Under the pieces are notes generated by a model. That model was not told the DNA's origin. It searched no databases and saw nothing but the letters and a program-made list of their open reading frames with translations. DNA of 64,000 nucleotides from Limanda limanda (Eukaryota > Chordata > Actinopteri > Pleuronectiformes > Pleuronectidae), in assembly GCF_963576545.1 (NCBI RefSeq), contig NC_083655.1, positions 17,870,204 through 17,934,203 on the forward strand, read 5' to 3'. The translations under genes were made by a program, and so were the position numbers. Shown here in pieces: positions 42,640-55,500 of the stretch (its first letter is position 1; each line of letters begins with the position of its first letter).

Positions 42640-44265
42640 GTAATAATAGTCTTTATTTACATGCATAGAGGAAATGTCGCTCAAAGAGCTTTACATACAA
42701 TATAGACAATTTTTAAACATGCTAAAATGACATTGAAAATAAGAAGAGGACAGATTTTAAGGAGAAAATGAAATCAGATTCGAAAGAAAAGAAAAAGACA
42801 TTAAATGAAATTTAAAAAATACATAAAAACCGAAAGATAGAAAATGATTTAAAAATATATATATGTATATAAATAAGTGCACCGGAATTGCAGAGGTTCT
42901 TCCGGATGATGTTACAGCTCTGATAGACTTTCTGCAGATGATCTCAGTGTTCCAGAGGGGAAGTGGTTAACTGCAGAGTCAGTGATGTAAGTCAGTTCTA
43001 ACCCAAACAGAGCCTTGTGAATTTATGTGATAGAATGTTTTGGGGGTTTAATAGGGACCGACTGAACAGAAGTATGTGTTTTGGCATATCTATAAATATA
43101 AATCTGCGATGGCTGGGAATCGAACCCAGGTCAACTGCTTGGAAGGCAGCTATGCTCACCACTATACCACCATCGCCACATTTGTAAGAAAAATGCCTCA
43201 CAATAAAAAACAGGAGAAGAGCAGCAAGCATAGAACACTGGGCCTTGTTTATGTAAAACATCCATTGTCTCTACAAGTTCATATTTTATTTTTAGAGCTA
43301 GATCACTGTAATACATTTAAAATGTCTTTTTTTTCTGCAGCAGATGTGGCTCTTAATATTACATCACATTACCAGAGGCTGAATATGAATGGTGAGATGA
43401 CATACTTGTTAGAGGTTTTCCTGTGTGACTGTACTGGGGTGGTGGAATGATCACGGCCGAACCAGTCTCTCCACACCTGAGACAGCAGACATTGGTAGCA
43501 TCAAGTTCTCTGTCTTGTTTCCACAAAGCGCTCTGATCCAATACTCTGAGTGTGAGGATGTGTGTGAAAACGATCTTACCATTTTAACAAGAACCATTGA
43601 TCATCTGCAGTAGCAGGAGTGGAGTTGGTGATCTCACTGGACAAAATTTACATCAATTCATATTATATTTGGATTTGAGTAGTGTAGTGTTAGTTTATTT
43701 TTTAGGCAAACTAAATAAAAACATGAGGTCTTTTTTTAAAGATGCGCTGAGGTGTAACAACCTGAGCTCATCTGATAAGAATAATCTACACAAACATGTA
43801 TCTTCTTTGAAATGTGCTTTTTGATGCCTCTTCTGCATTGGTCATTAAGACATGAGCGTTTTCACTGAGTAAATAAGTCACAGGTTGTCAGACCGACTGG
43901 TATGTTGCTGTCAGCATAATTTTATTCTGAAAATCCAGTATCTATTGGACCAACAACAGGGTCATGTCTGATGAAGTCTCAGTTCTGTGCTTAGGACGGC
44001 TGACCTGATTCACTGCTACTTCAGTGGACACTCATGAGGATGTCTGACTCCCTGATGGCAGTGGCCTCTTCCTGCAAAAGTATATACCTTGTAATAATCC
44101 ACAAAAATGAACATGTCAATCAGTTCAAGGTGTTGACTTGGTCTCCAAGTTCCTCAGATCCCAAGTTGGTCAATGTTGAAAAGGCCTCACAATTTACAGA
44201 ACTTAGAGGACCTGAAGTAAAAATGTTGGCGTTACTGTAACTAGACAACACTCTGTGAGAGGTCT
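42640..44265. repeat. tRNA-Gly segmental repeat, unit B
   Basis: Full unit in the same order as unit A. It lacks the hAT element and carries a private stretch of about 180 bp at 43,453-43,635. Confidence 0.85.
43105..43176 (-). tRNA. tRNA-Gly (anticodon TCC), copy 2
   Basis: A 72-nt cloverleaf with all seven acceptor pairs intact (gcgatgg / ccatcgc), box A tggtatagtgg, box B ggttcgattcc and TCC anticodon. It reads GGA glycine codons (and GGG by wobble). Best preserved of the three copies. The downstream minus-strand sequence begins gatttatatttatag and has no T4 run nearby. Confidence 0.88.
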
Positions 44266-44698
44266 TTATAATAATAATAAACTTTATTTACATAAATACA
44301 AGAAATGGTGCTCAAAGTGCTTTACATACAATAAAGATTTTGTAATAAAATGCTAAAATGTAGCTCACAATGAGAAGAGGACATTTGAACATTTGAACAT
44401 GTTAAAATTACATATAAAATATAAAAAGAAAAATAAATTAAATCATATTAAAAAAATGCATAAAAACAGAAAAGAAAGATAATGATTAAAAATATATGTA
44501 TATAGCGCAGGAGTGTCTGATAGACTTTCTACAGATTAACTAGTGTTCCAGAGGGGAAGTAGTTAACTGCAGAATCAGCGATGTAAGTCAGTTCAAACCC
44601 ATTCATAACCATGTGGATTTATATGACAGGACGATTTGGGGGTTTATGAGCAGCAATGAACAGAAGGAGGTGTTTTGGCATATCTATAAACATAAATC

Positions 44699-44770
44699 TG
44701 CGATGGCTGGGAATCGAACCCAGGTCAACTGCTTGGAAGACAGCTATGCTCACCACTATACCACCATCGC
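44699..44770 (-). tRNA. tRNA-Gly (anticodon TCC), copy 3
   Basis: A 72-nt cloverleaf, acceptor stem fully paired. One change in the anticodon stem (position 31 C to T) converts a C-G pair to a T-G wobble. Boxes A and B and the anticodon are unchanged. No T4 run directly downstream. Confidence 0.84.
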
Positions 44771-44814
44771 CACATCTTTGTGCAAAATCGCTCAAAATGA
44801 AAACAGCAGAAGAG

Positions 44815-44886
44815 AAGAAAACAAGAAAAGAGAAGCGAAGAGAAGAGAAGAGAAGAGAAGAGAAGAGAAGAGAAGAGAAGAGAAGA
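44815..44886. repeat. (AGAAG)n purine microsatellite
   Basis: About ten agaag units preceded by imperfect copies, just beyond tRNA-Gly copy 3. Confidence 0.93.
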
Positions 44887-45410
44887 AAGCATGTAACACT
44901 TAGCCCTGTTTTTTCTAAAACACCCATTGTCTCTACAAGTTCGTTTTTAATTTTTAGATCTAGCTCACTGTATTTAATTTAAAATTCCTTTTTTCTCCAG
45001 CAGATGAGGCTCTTACTGTTACATCACATTCCCAGAGGCTGAATATGCATGGTGAGGAATGACATACTGTACTGGGATGGTGGAATGATTATTCTACTTG
45101 TGAACCCACATGTGTAAAGAAAATTCCATGTTAAAGAGGAAAACCAGCATGATGACCATAACACTATACTATCTCTGTGTTCACTTTTCAACAATTCACA
45201 TCCTGCAGAGCAAAACTGTTTCCTACCACGTGGAAGTGCATTAAGGAAACACATGAAACGAACAATCTGCCTGCTGCAACAATCATTTAAAAAACAAATT
45301 GTACAGTGTGAGATTATGTGCAGTGAAACAGATTGCACATTTGCCATGAATTGCACAGGCAGAAATTATTATTGCAGTTAAAAAGGGAAAATTTAGTAAA
45401 TTTTAACAAT

Positions 45411-45412
<2 letters not shown>

Positions 45413-45481
<69 letters not shown>
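45413..45481. repeat. (GT)n microsatellite
   Basis: About 34 GT units. Confidence 0.97.
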
Positions 45482-45482
<1 letters not shown>

Positions 45483-46241
45483 ATGCAGTCTTTGGAAACA
45501 TTGGATTGGTGTTCATGTTCAGTTGTCCTCTGTGACAATATTTGAATTAGCCAAAAGGTGGCTCCTTGTCTATCTATGGCCATTTAAGCTGATTAATATT
45601 ACCACTATTACAACTTTTAACAAATTTTGCATGCATACATTATATATTTGATTTCATATAAAATACCTAACCTACTGCTTGATATGTGAAACACTGGGTT
45701 AATCTGCAGAAGATGACTTTGTGCTCTTCTGTTCAGGTACTGTATCAATACATTGCAAAACGTACTGCAACCATTGTTCAGTACTAATACAGCATTTTTT
45801 TGTTGATAACCAGCTGTCAGATAGAGGATTTATTGCAGTGTACATTTGTACTGACCAGAGTGAAAAAGACAGCTTAAGTAAAGTCATTAATCAAAGATAC
45901 AAGGACTAGATTGGAATAAAATATAGAGGTAATGTACTTTAATGTAAATGAAAAGTTAAATTACAGCTCCAGTGAGCGTCAGGTCCTGTGATTTGAATTA
46001 TAATTGAATTCATAAAATCGATTATGTATACATATTCATTTATCCTACTAAAGAATTTGATGTAAACCACAATAAATTCCAGCTCTTTTCTTGGACGTCA
46101 CACTGAGCTTGTTTCTTTCCATGGGAATGTTTTACTCATCGATTTAAACTGGGATTTAATGCTCGCTCGCTCACTCAGTTGAATGATCTTCTTTAATCAA
46201 ACGCCTTCTTCGGGTGTATTATTAGCATTGTAGGTTATACA
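45482..46241. other. Intergenic stretch, no gene seen
   Basis: AT-rich sequence with no recognisable coding or RNA feature. Confidence 0.4.
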
Positions 46242-46257
46242 TTGTTATATTTCTCAG

Positions 46258-46466
46258 ACTCTGGGCTTCATATTGAGACTAGTACAGTTGCAGCAGGGCA
46301 ACATGGGCCAGTTACAGAGGTCCCAGAGATTCCAGGTTCACTACAGGTCGAAGGGTTTGATGAATTTGATCAAGTAAAAAAGTTTTTGGGAAAAATTGAG
46401 GTTTCCCCCCTAAGTGACGTCTTGCAGGGTCTAAAATTAAATGTCAAGCTCAAATTGATTGTTTGA
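46258..46466 (+). other. Exon-like open frame of unknown identity
   Basis: A pyrimidine tract ending in ctcag at about 46,257 precedes a frame of about 70 codons reading SGLHIETSTVAAG, then PVTEVPEIPGSLQVEGFDEF and VKKFLGKIEVSPLSDVLQGL, ending at a stop. Its composition (Pro, Glu, Asp, even hydrophobics) looks more coding than neighbouring frames. I do not recognise a family and see no partner exon. It could be a terminal exon, a retroposed piece, or chance. Confidence 0.2.
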
Positions 46467-46537
46467 GTTTATAGTCTACTCACATGGGACACGTTCTACA
46501 GAGTTTTACACACAGCTTTGTGTGCTGTACTTGGTGG

Positions 46538-46955
46538 CAGTAGGGATGTAACAAAGTACATGTACATGTACTTTGTTACAGTACTTTAGTAAACTTGTAC
46601 TTGTACCATTTGTACTCTAATTAAGTAGATTTATTTTGGGGTTGTTTTCAGTGTTTACTCCACTGCTGCTATTAGAAAATATCTGTACTTTCTACTCCAC
46701 TACATTTTTACAATGCATTATATTAGATGTTCCTGTTTTAAAACTAAATTAAACCATGCAAAGCGCCCTGGCAGCAGCAGCAATCACCTAAAATACACCA
46801 CCGACACTCATAATGAAGTAGTAGACCGTTGCATTAGGGATAGAGTACACTCAGCAAGTACTTTTACATTAAATTATTCAAGTATATTTTAAATTAAGTA
46901 CTTACTTCTACTCAAATGGAGAAGTTGAATACTGTACTTTTACTCAAGTATGTTT
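46538..46955. mobile_element. Second AGTAC-rich MITE-like copy
   Basis: Starts cagtagggatgtaacaaagt and carries repeated gtactt / aagtac motifs and actcaagtatg, similar to the element at 151-467 but more diverged. No clear target duplication. Confidence 0.45.
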
Positions 46956-47283
46956 TTGTCAAATTATTTGTCTATTTTGAACATTTGTTGGTACAAGTGT
47001 TTTCTTACCTGCATATATTGATATTTTTATTTAAAACATGTTCAAATTAAAAACCTACCCTTTCAATTTATGTATCTGTATTTTCACTTCAGTAAATGTG
47101 AACTCGAAGGTAACAGGACACATCACCCGTACATGTTAACACAACCATGGTTACAAGAAGATTTCCCGACAAAAACTGAAAATGGTTGGCCTTTATTTTT
47201 TCTTCTTGCATAACAGTCCTTTGTCATTGCATAAAATAACAAATCATAATAATGAGTGGAAGAAAATCAGAGACAACATGTTT

Positions 47284-49533
47284 CATGCAAAGACTTTTAT
47301 TTATGAATAGTCTGCAGTACTGTACAACAGCACAAACTTGTCTCTATTTACGACCATTTTAATGATCATAGCAAATATAGACAAATGTTGTGCCTTCAAA
47401 AACAGTTCCCTTTTCACAATAAATCTAAAAATACCTTGTTCTGTTTAAATATGTAGCTTAACCTTTGAAAATAAAATATACATTATATGAAATATAACAC
47501 TCGTTTATTGGATAGACTATAGTACCAAATGCAATTATATGCAAATACACCCTCTCTCTCTGTGACGTCTTACGCACTTCATGCACGAAAAAGGAAAATG
47601 AAAGATGCTGCGCATACAAAAGAAGCTGTACATACCTCTGTATGAAAATAGAAAATATCAAAGCAAGATGTGCACCAATCGTCTATATTATGTTACAAAG
47701 AATTGCAGTACAAAAAAGACCTACGAGCCAGATAACACGCGACCTGGAACACAGAGGTACGGGTACTGGGTGGGTAACAGGACAAAAGACGAAACCTCGG
47801 ACCGAGCTTCCACTGGTGAAGCCGAGATCGAGCCACTTCCATGCACGTGTCTACAGCCACATCCGACAGGTTCAACATCATATACAGCTGGATCAGAGAG
47901 TGACAGGGTCAAATGAGCAAAACCACTTCCAGTTTACGCTTTGAATGTTGGTCTTAAACCCAGTGAATGGTGATGTCCAATGCATAGCACAAAGTTCTGT
48001 TTGGTATATATTTTTTTTATTTACTTGTATTGCTACCCCATAAGTGACGTGAGTGTAAACCAATTGCCATTTATGCCCACAACTTATAAAGCACTGATAT
48101 GTCAACATTAAATCATTTATCATGTTCAGATACTGTAATATTCCAACAGCTATGTTCTACACAGCATCAATACTAAGCACCTTCAGCTTAATATTTATTA
48201 TTATTGCCAAAACAACTCCAAATATCTCTTTAGTTGGTGAAAGTTAAATGAATCATTGATGTCCAGTTTAAATTAGGATTTGTAAACGGACAACACATGA
48301 CGAGTGACACACAGATGAAGTTCTCCACAGAAACAGTGTGTACAAGGCACACTGCGATCAATATAGCTACATCTATCGTTTCCTGCAAGAAAAGCACTTC
48401 TGAAACTAATATATGAACAAAGGAATCCCCACAGTTAAATATAGACTTCTGTAAATGCCACAAAATATAGATTTTTCTCTTTGAACAGTATGAGGATTAA
48501 CAAAAATAACACTTAAATCAGACGTTTCTGATACATGTCGAGATCGCTGATGGCACCGCTGAGCGTGCGAGCGCGAATCCCTGCGAGTGTAATCTCCGAG
48601 TATTTGAGGAGATTATCAGGTGCTCGCTGGTGACATAAAGCCAATAATCTCAGCAGTGCGAATCTAACACTTGTACCAAAAGGTAGGGCTTCAAAGCAAA
48701 CCTTTAAATAAGATCAGCTCCTTCAAATGGAGATTTACCTCTCAAATCATGTCACAGACGCCCTAACACAACATCTATATTGCTCTTGAGTGAATCTATT
48801 CAACGACCACAGTGTTTCTCATTGCAATCCCGGCTCTCTGAGTACATTCTCTATCACACAAGTATAAGAATAAAGAGCAGGGGGTTTCATTTCTAGTAAC
48901 ACACCCAAAGACAACACTTCCAAAAATCGAGTCTTTTCTTAACATAGATAAGAAAATATACATTTATTCTGCAATTAAATGTCTTAAACTGATTTTTTTA
49001 TATTCTTAATAAAATCTAATAACTCTTTCTTATTTACATTTGGTGTAGGTTAATACTGATTGTAATGCAATACTCTTGCCTTCTTGTTTATTTTCACTGT
49101 TACATTACCTTTGTTTGCAGAGCAGAAGCACTTTTACATTCATATTTCAACACCCGAGCAATCGAAGGAGCCAAAGCGCAGAATGGGAATAATGACACGC
49201 ATTTTTCCAAAAGCAAATAAAGACAATTTCAAAAGGAGGACGTCCGCCTGCTTGAGCAAATAAACCTTTTCGGGAGGTGGAGTGAATGGAAGGACGAGTA
49301 TGACATGGTTGAAAAGGCCTGGAGAATGGGCACCAGTGGTGCCTTTATTTGGCTGTTGCAAAAAATGCTCTCGCAGCACCAGGACAGTCAGTTCCGTGAG
49401 AAGTAATGCGTAACAGTATTGGAGGGGTCATGGCAGACAAAGCCATGAGGTGAGATGAAAGCCTTTGTTGTTGGAAAAAGCTGTTAACTTGAGAAAGACA
49501 GGTTTCCCCAGTGGTGAAGGGAAGTGTCAGAGG
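47284..49533 (-). other. Probable 3' UTR of jcad
   Basis: From the jcad stop at 49,536-49,534 the minus strand runs about 2.2 kb without another supported gene. AATAAA (ttatt on the plus strand, 47,296-47,301) is a candidate end. Several attta elements occur. The 26-mer shared with 39,733 lies at 47,714-47,739. The extent is inference; other signals exist and nothing in the sequence fixes transcript length. Confidence 0.35.
47296..47301 (-). terminator. Candidate jcad poly(A) signal
   Basis: tttatt on the plus strand reads AATAAA on the minus strand, followed within 30 bases by a tg-rich stretch on that strand. Confidence 0.3.
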
Positions 49534-49568
49534 TTACACTCTCTCCACCCGACTGGGGTCGTAGGCGT
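49534..49568 (-). CDS. jcad: jcad terminal coding exon (35 bp)
   Basis: Acceptor ttttctcatcag|ac followed by gcctacgaccccagtcgggt and ggagagagtgtaa: it completes Asp1640 and adds AYDPSRVERV and the stop. Too short for ORF-based finding, but the phase fits exon 3 exactly. Confidence 0.8.
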
Positions 49569-52500
49569 CTGATGAGAAAATAGAGAAAAGAAAAAATTAG
49601 ACAACACCATTGAAAATAAGTCGTAGAGTCAGAGTGTCAGAGCCAAGTTATCTCTCTCTCTCAGTGAAGTGGACCTTGAAGGAAAAGTCCAACATTTACA
49701 CTGAATGCACTTATTTGCTTGATATGAAAAAAGGTATGTCAACATGTCTGTGATTTAAGTAAGGAGCAGAATACAGTTAATGCAGCTCAGCACAAAGACT
49801 GGAAGAGGGAGGGAAACAGTTACCCAGGCCCCTCACTGTTCTGAAACACGTCTAAAAACACTCCCTAAAGCTCATTTTGGCTGTGAATTGCTTTACAATA
49901 AGATATTTACAATACAATATAAGATTTACTCATATGAAAAAAGAAAAGTCGGCTCATTATGAAACTGGAGCAGGTCAGCGGATGTAAGCTGAGTAGGTTG
50001 TCCTCCATATGTGGCAAAAAACAGCTGAAATAATTTGGTCACACAACCACCTCCCTATCTGGCCTCTGATTGGATCTCAAATGCCTCCTCAATGTGTTCA
50101 CACCTTTACTTAACACCACTTGTGATGGATCACTCAGAACAGCTGTTAACACCAGATGTGAGAAGGATTTCTGGGATTAACATCTGTCCTGAGGGATCCA
50201 ATCGCAACATTTCACAAATGTATTGGAACTCTTCTCAGTGTCCATATGTTTAACTGTTTGTTGCCATCGCCACATTATCAACAATGATCACCACATGACT
50301 GATACTTTTCTTTCATTGGTCAGATCTATCTTAACAGCACATGCAGCTAAACAAGATTCATTCAGCCCCTATGACTCTCTCTCTCTCTCTACCCCTTTTT
50401 CTCGCTTGCTCGCTCAATCCAACGCACAGAGACATCGGATCCCTTGGGATGGATGTCAATGCGAAACCTTGGATGAAAGGTTAGTGCACCCATGTGTGCA
50501 TGCAAAGTAAAGTAAGCTAAGCAGCTAGCCTAGCTACGAAAAAATTGCTGAAAAAAAGTTAAAGCAAATAGTTCATATCCATTATCATTCATCTCCTAAT
50601 TCTTTGGTACCCACCTGAGACAGGATGCGTTTCCTCATCCTCAATATTCGAGGGGCCACAGATCCCAGAACTGAAGCTGAGTGGCAGCGTTATCTCTCTC
50701 TTGGGAACGCTCCGTGGTTTAGGAAGCAGAGGAGGCTTCTGCAGCCGGGTGCGCTGCTTTGGTTTAGGCAACTTTTGCTTCTCTGCGTCTTGTGTCGATT
50801 CAGCTATCCTGACTTGCTCTGCATTCTGTCTGTCTCTCACTTTCTCCAAAGGCTTCTCTATATCATCCTCCACAATATTCAGCTCCACCTCTCCTTCAGT
50901 CTGTTCTGTTTTTAATTCAACATCGACTTCGCTACTCCCTCTATTGTCTACTTTCATTGCAATCTCCTCATTGATTTCTCCTCCCTCCTCTTCTTGTCTT
51001 TGCTCTTCATTACATATCCCTTCTTTCATTTCCCCATTAGGCTCACCGACGTCTTCAGGGTCTCCTGACTTGTCACGTGTTTCATGTGCATTTTCATGTT
51101 TATCTGAGTTTTCCACCTCCTCCCTTCCTGCTTCCTCTGGTTTTGTTTCCTCCTCTTCTTCTTGCTTCTCCTCAACTTCCTCCTTTGCCTCTTCTTGGAC
51201 CTCGCTCTCCTCACTGTCTACCCTTTTCTCCTCCGAAACAGCATCTCCTTCAGACTCAGAACCTTTGAGACTGAGGCGTCTTATTCGGGACACTGAGTCC
51301 AGCTCTTTCAGGCGTGTCATTCTGTCTGTGGTCGATCTGCTCAGAGATGTAGACGATGAAGAAGCGGATGTGTTGAGCTTATCTTGCAGGGATTCGATTA
51401 GTTTGCATGCCCCACCTCTCCCCTTCTTCTCCACATTACACATGCTCCGTGCTAGCTTCTCGTCTGGTGTGACAGGCAGGGATAGGGTAAGCTTACTGGG
51501 TGGAAACTCAGGCAGGCCCAGAGCTGCGGTTGACTGAGTCTCAGGATCCTGGTTGTGTTCCCCATCACTGTGGTCGTTGCTGTGCTTGTGTTCGTTCTCT
51601 TCCTCTTGGTCTAACCCTAATCCTGGCTCCTTCACCTCCTCTGTATCTGCCCCATGAACAATCAGGGACTCCTCTTTGACTTGCTCACACTCTTCTATCA
51701 CCTGCTTTGCCTCTTCACTTGGACTTAGTGGTTCCTCGGCCACCGTGGCGTCAGTGTCATCCTGGTTGTCCTCAGACTGTTTGTCAGCCACTCCCAAGGC
51801 CTCCACTGGAACAGCTATACCCAGGATCCGTGCTGCCCTCTGCTCAATGGACTCATTCTCGGGAATACCTTTTGCACATTTGACCTCATACAAGTTGCTG
51901 AGGTCCTCTACAGGCAACGAATTGGCCTTCTCCTGAATCAGTAAGTTCTCCAGATGCTTATCTGCTATTGTTGACTCATTCTTATAGGAGATAGGCTCAG
52001 AGATGGCGTATCTCTCTGTATCATCATTGAACACAAAAGAAACCTCCCTGCTCAGCCTTGTGATATGTGGTGAGCCTTGTTTCTTGGGTGATCTGCTGCT
52101 TTCGCTCCTGCTTCTACAGATGCTTAAATTCACATCACCCCTGCATAGTGGAACACTGTCTGATTTAGCTTTTCTCTGTGCATCCACTTCAGCTTGATGC
52201 TCTTTATTTGAATTGTGCTTGGGGCAATCACCATTTTTAACAATTGCCCTACTGTCCCACAAGAGCTGCACTGTCTGACTTAGCTCCTTGTGATTGAGTG
52301 GAGACGGAACTGAGAGTGATCGCTGCATTGGCTCCCCAGGGCCACCAGGGGTCTCTGTGTATACAGTAAGCCCCACGTCCCTCAGCAATGACTCTTCAGG
52401 GACTGGGATGTCCTGTCTATAGAACGGAATTGAGTCGTTGTGTAGGGATAATGAGGACAGGAGGCAGTTGTCTTCTAGGCCTGGGTTGGGGAGAACAGAG

Positions 52501-55500
52501 AGCTCATTTGTTGGTGGCATGTTGTTGGCCTGTGGCCTGGAGAATGCACTCCTTATGTCTATGCAGTCTAGATCAGCCGTAGAAGCCAAGGACTTTGATC
52601 TGACTTTTAAATTTGTGTGTTTTTCCATGTGCAGTGGTGGAAGACTGATTGCTTCCCTGCCTGGTTCTGGACCAGCAGTGAAATGTGCTCCTGTTTTATG
52701 GTGGGCTAGTCTGTTATTCCCCCCATCCGGATAATCAGCGCTCTGACCTACATGGGGTCTCCTGCTGATTGTGTCGTCCATCTCCTTATTAATGCACTCC
52801 AGTTCACCAATTGCATCAAACGGTCTTCGGTTCACTGGCTTTAAGAGAAACTGTCCAAAGGCCATTTGCTCTTCACTCTCCGGGGGACAGGAGTTGCTTT
52901 TCCTTGGAGAGGATGGCTGCTGGTCTCCCTGATCACGGGCCATGGAAGGGGAGGACGGCTCCTGCTGTAAAGGTTGCTGGGAGGGTTGTATTACTGGTGC
53001 TTGTGTTGGGCTGAGACTGGGACGGGAGAAGGCGCTGTTACTGGAGGGATGAAGGTTTTTCTGGCCCGCCATAGGGTAACCATAAGGGGAACCACCGTCT
53101 GTCCCCACACCACTGTCTGTGGTTGTGTCTGAGGCAGACTGAACAGGCTTTTGTCCCCCAGGCGGACTCTGGGGTTCTGGACTTTTTACCACCGTCAATG
53201 GTGAACCAGTCTGTGTTTCCTGATTGCGGTACTGATTTCCAGGCCAGGACCCGGCATAGCACAACTCTTTGTCTTCCCTTGCTTGGAGTGCCCAGGCATC
53301 TATTATCTCCTTCCTTAAAGGAGCCCTCTTATAGTTCCTCATTGAGGATGTGCTGCTGGTGTGATAGTGAGAGTAGTGGGATTTGATGGGCATCTCGTTC
53401 ACAGACTTGCTCCGAACGCTTTGGCTCTCTCTGAGGCCTACAGCAAAAGTTTCTGTTTTAGTGACAGTCAGGCTTGGCATTGTCTCATTGTTGTTCTGAT
53501 CTGCTGCCAAGTCTTTATTAATGTTTGTTGGTGTGTGAACAGGGACAGACACAAGACAGAAGATTGTCTCACTCACTCTTCTCTTTGTGTTCCTGTTGTT
53601 CTCTGGGCCTGAATCTGGGGCTATTTTCTTCACCTGTGTGATGGTTTCTGAAAACACTTGGTCTGAGTTGGACCCCTGGCGGGAAGAAGTTCTTGATAAT
53701 GGGGCCTGGAAGGTTGCAGAGGGAGATAGAGGAGGACGTTGGTTTTTGGGATATCTGTTGTTGCAGTTTTGGTCAGTTGCTGGGAAGTTATCGACAGTAT
53801 CTTTGTGCAAATCACTGTGCCACCTGGTATTGTCATTGTCAAACCCTCTAGAAGACGTCTGGTTGGCATCATCGACCAGTTTAGCGGCGATGAAAGGCCC
53901 CAGCGGTGGGGGCAAAAAGGCACTGTCGTCGGACACCGGCTCCGACACGGTGACGCTGGGAAGCTCATTGCGAATGTGGCGGATCTTGTCGGCGTCCGTC
54001 AAGGAGTTGCCGCCCAGGGCTGAGGAAAAATGGCGGATGCGCGGGTCATCAAAGGGGATATACTGGACCCCTCCACCAGGGTGCTCCTGGGCCGCATACA
54101 CTGGATAAAGCTGCTTCTGGCAGGACAAGCTCCTCTCTCGCTGGGGATCAGGCCAGGAACCTACTGGATGTCTGGTGAGCCAGTGAGATCCATCTGGAGC
54201 CACATGTATCTGCTGGTACACATCCCCTCTGTACCTGGAATTAAAAACAACACAGATCCACTTTTATTTCAGAAACACTGACTTCAACTAGACAAAAATG
54301 AATAAAACAATAGGAAACTATAAAAAACGGTTGTGAAAAGTAATGTTAGCCAACCTAACATGGCTGTATGCTTGGTTGGTAAGTGAGAATAAAGCTTTAT
54401 TGCACTGGACAGATACAGTGATAGCCATCCACAAATATTGTTACAGAACAGACAGGAATTTGAGAAGACTGAAGCCTCTCCAATGTTAATGCAGATCCTA
54501 AAACCCATTCAGAAAGATAAATCACAGGGCCGAAAATCTAAATAGGTAGTCTTAATAATGCTTTTTCACACTTTTTTACGCTTTTTACTCGATTAATACA
54601 ACCAAGATCTCTTGCCATCTCTGATCATGAATACTGAGAGATGTTTTTTAGTAAAGTGCCTATGAGCATTGTTCAAAGCACTATACAAATAAAATGCATT
54701 ATTATTGTTCATTTTACAACAAACTATCATTGTAATGCTCATATTCCTTTCACATGCAAATGTCTAACAAATAATTTCAAACAAATTTCTTTGGTTGAAA
54801 TGGTAAAAGTAAATTCCTTCATGTATTGCAACTCTCTCCACTATTATTATTACTACTATTTCCAGCATTACACCAATTGTTTGTGTTAGTCTATTCATTC
54901 AAAAGATATGAATGTAATGTAAAGTGAAAAGATTTCTTGAATATATAGTTAAAGATAAATCAAAAAAAGATAATTTACCTGTAGTCTACAGCAATTTCAC
55001 CATACCCCCTGTGTCCTCCTGCCATTAAAGGGGCTCTTTTATAGGATGGGGGAGGGTTGTATCCTGGAGGTCCAGAGTCCGGTGCATAATAGTCCAACTG
55101 GGGGTCACCTGGCCTTGATATTGGAAGCGGTGTTCTGTCCCTGGACTGGGGAATGACAGAGTCTCTCCCAGACAACAACTCACAGCTTCCCCTGATCTGC
55201 TGGTGCATCTCATAGGAGGGTGGTCTGGGGGGTCGGTTGAAGCGGGGCTTTGGTGTCATTGAGAGTTGGTTAGCACTAGCCGGCCTGCCGTTCTCCTGCC
55301 AACGGGGGGTCCTATAAAGGTCATGGTGTGACATCGGGTGGCCATTGACCCGCCTATACAGTTCCTGGCCAGATGAGGCTATTTCAACATATTGCAGGCT
55401 CTCAGGCTGCAGCATCCTCGGCAGGGACTGGGATTTGGCTTTGGTCCTGGGGTGGACTACCATGCCTTCAGGAGTCCTGGCATGGAGACGCTGCTGCTCC

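Larger units (their letters stand above)
44266..45095. repeat. tRNA-Gly segmental repeat, unit C (partial)
   Basis: Shares the first half of units A and B, through the block cccagaggctgaatatgcat, then diverges. The downstream blocks present in A and B are missing. Confidence 0.8.

Noticed and set aside
50701..51537. 278-codon Ser-rich plus-strand frame
   Set aside because: It is the exact antisense of the Glu-rich part of jcad exon 3.
53587..54108. 173-codon plus-strand frame
   Set aside because: Antisense shadow of jcad exon 3.
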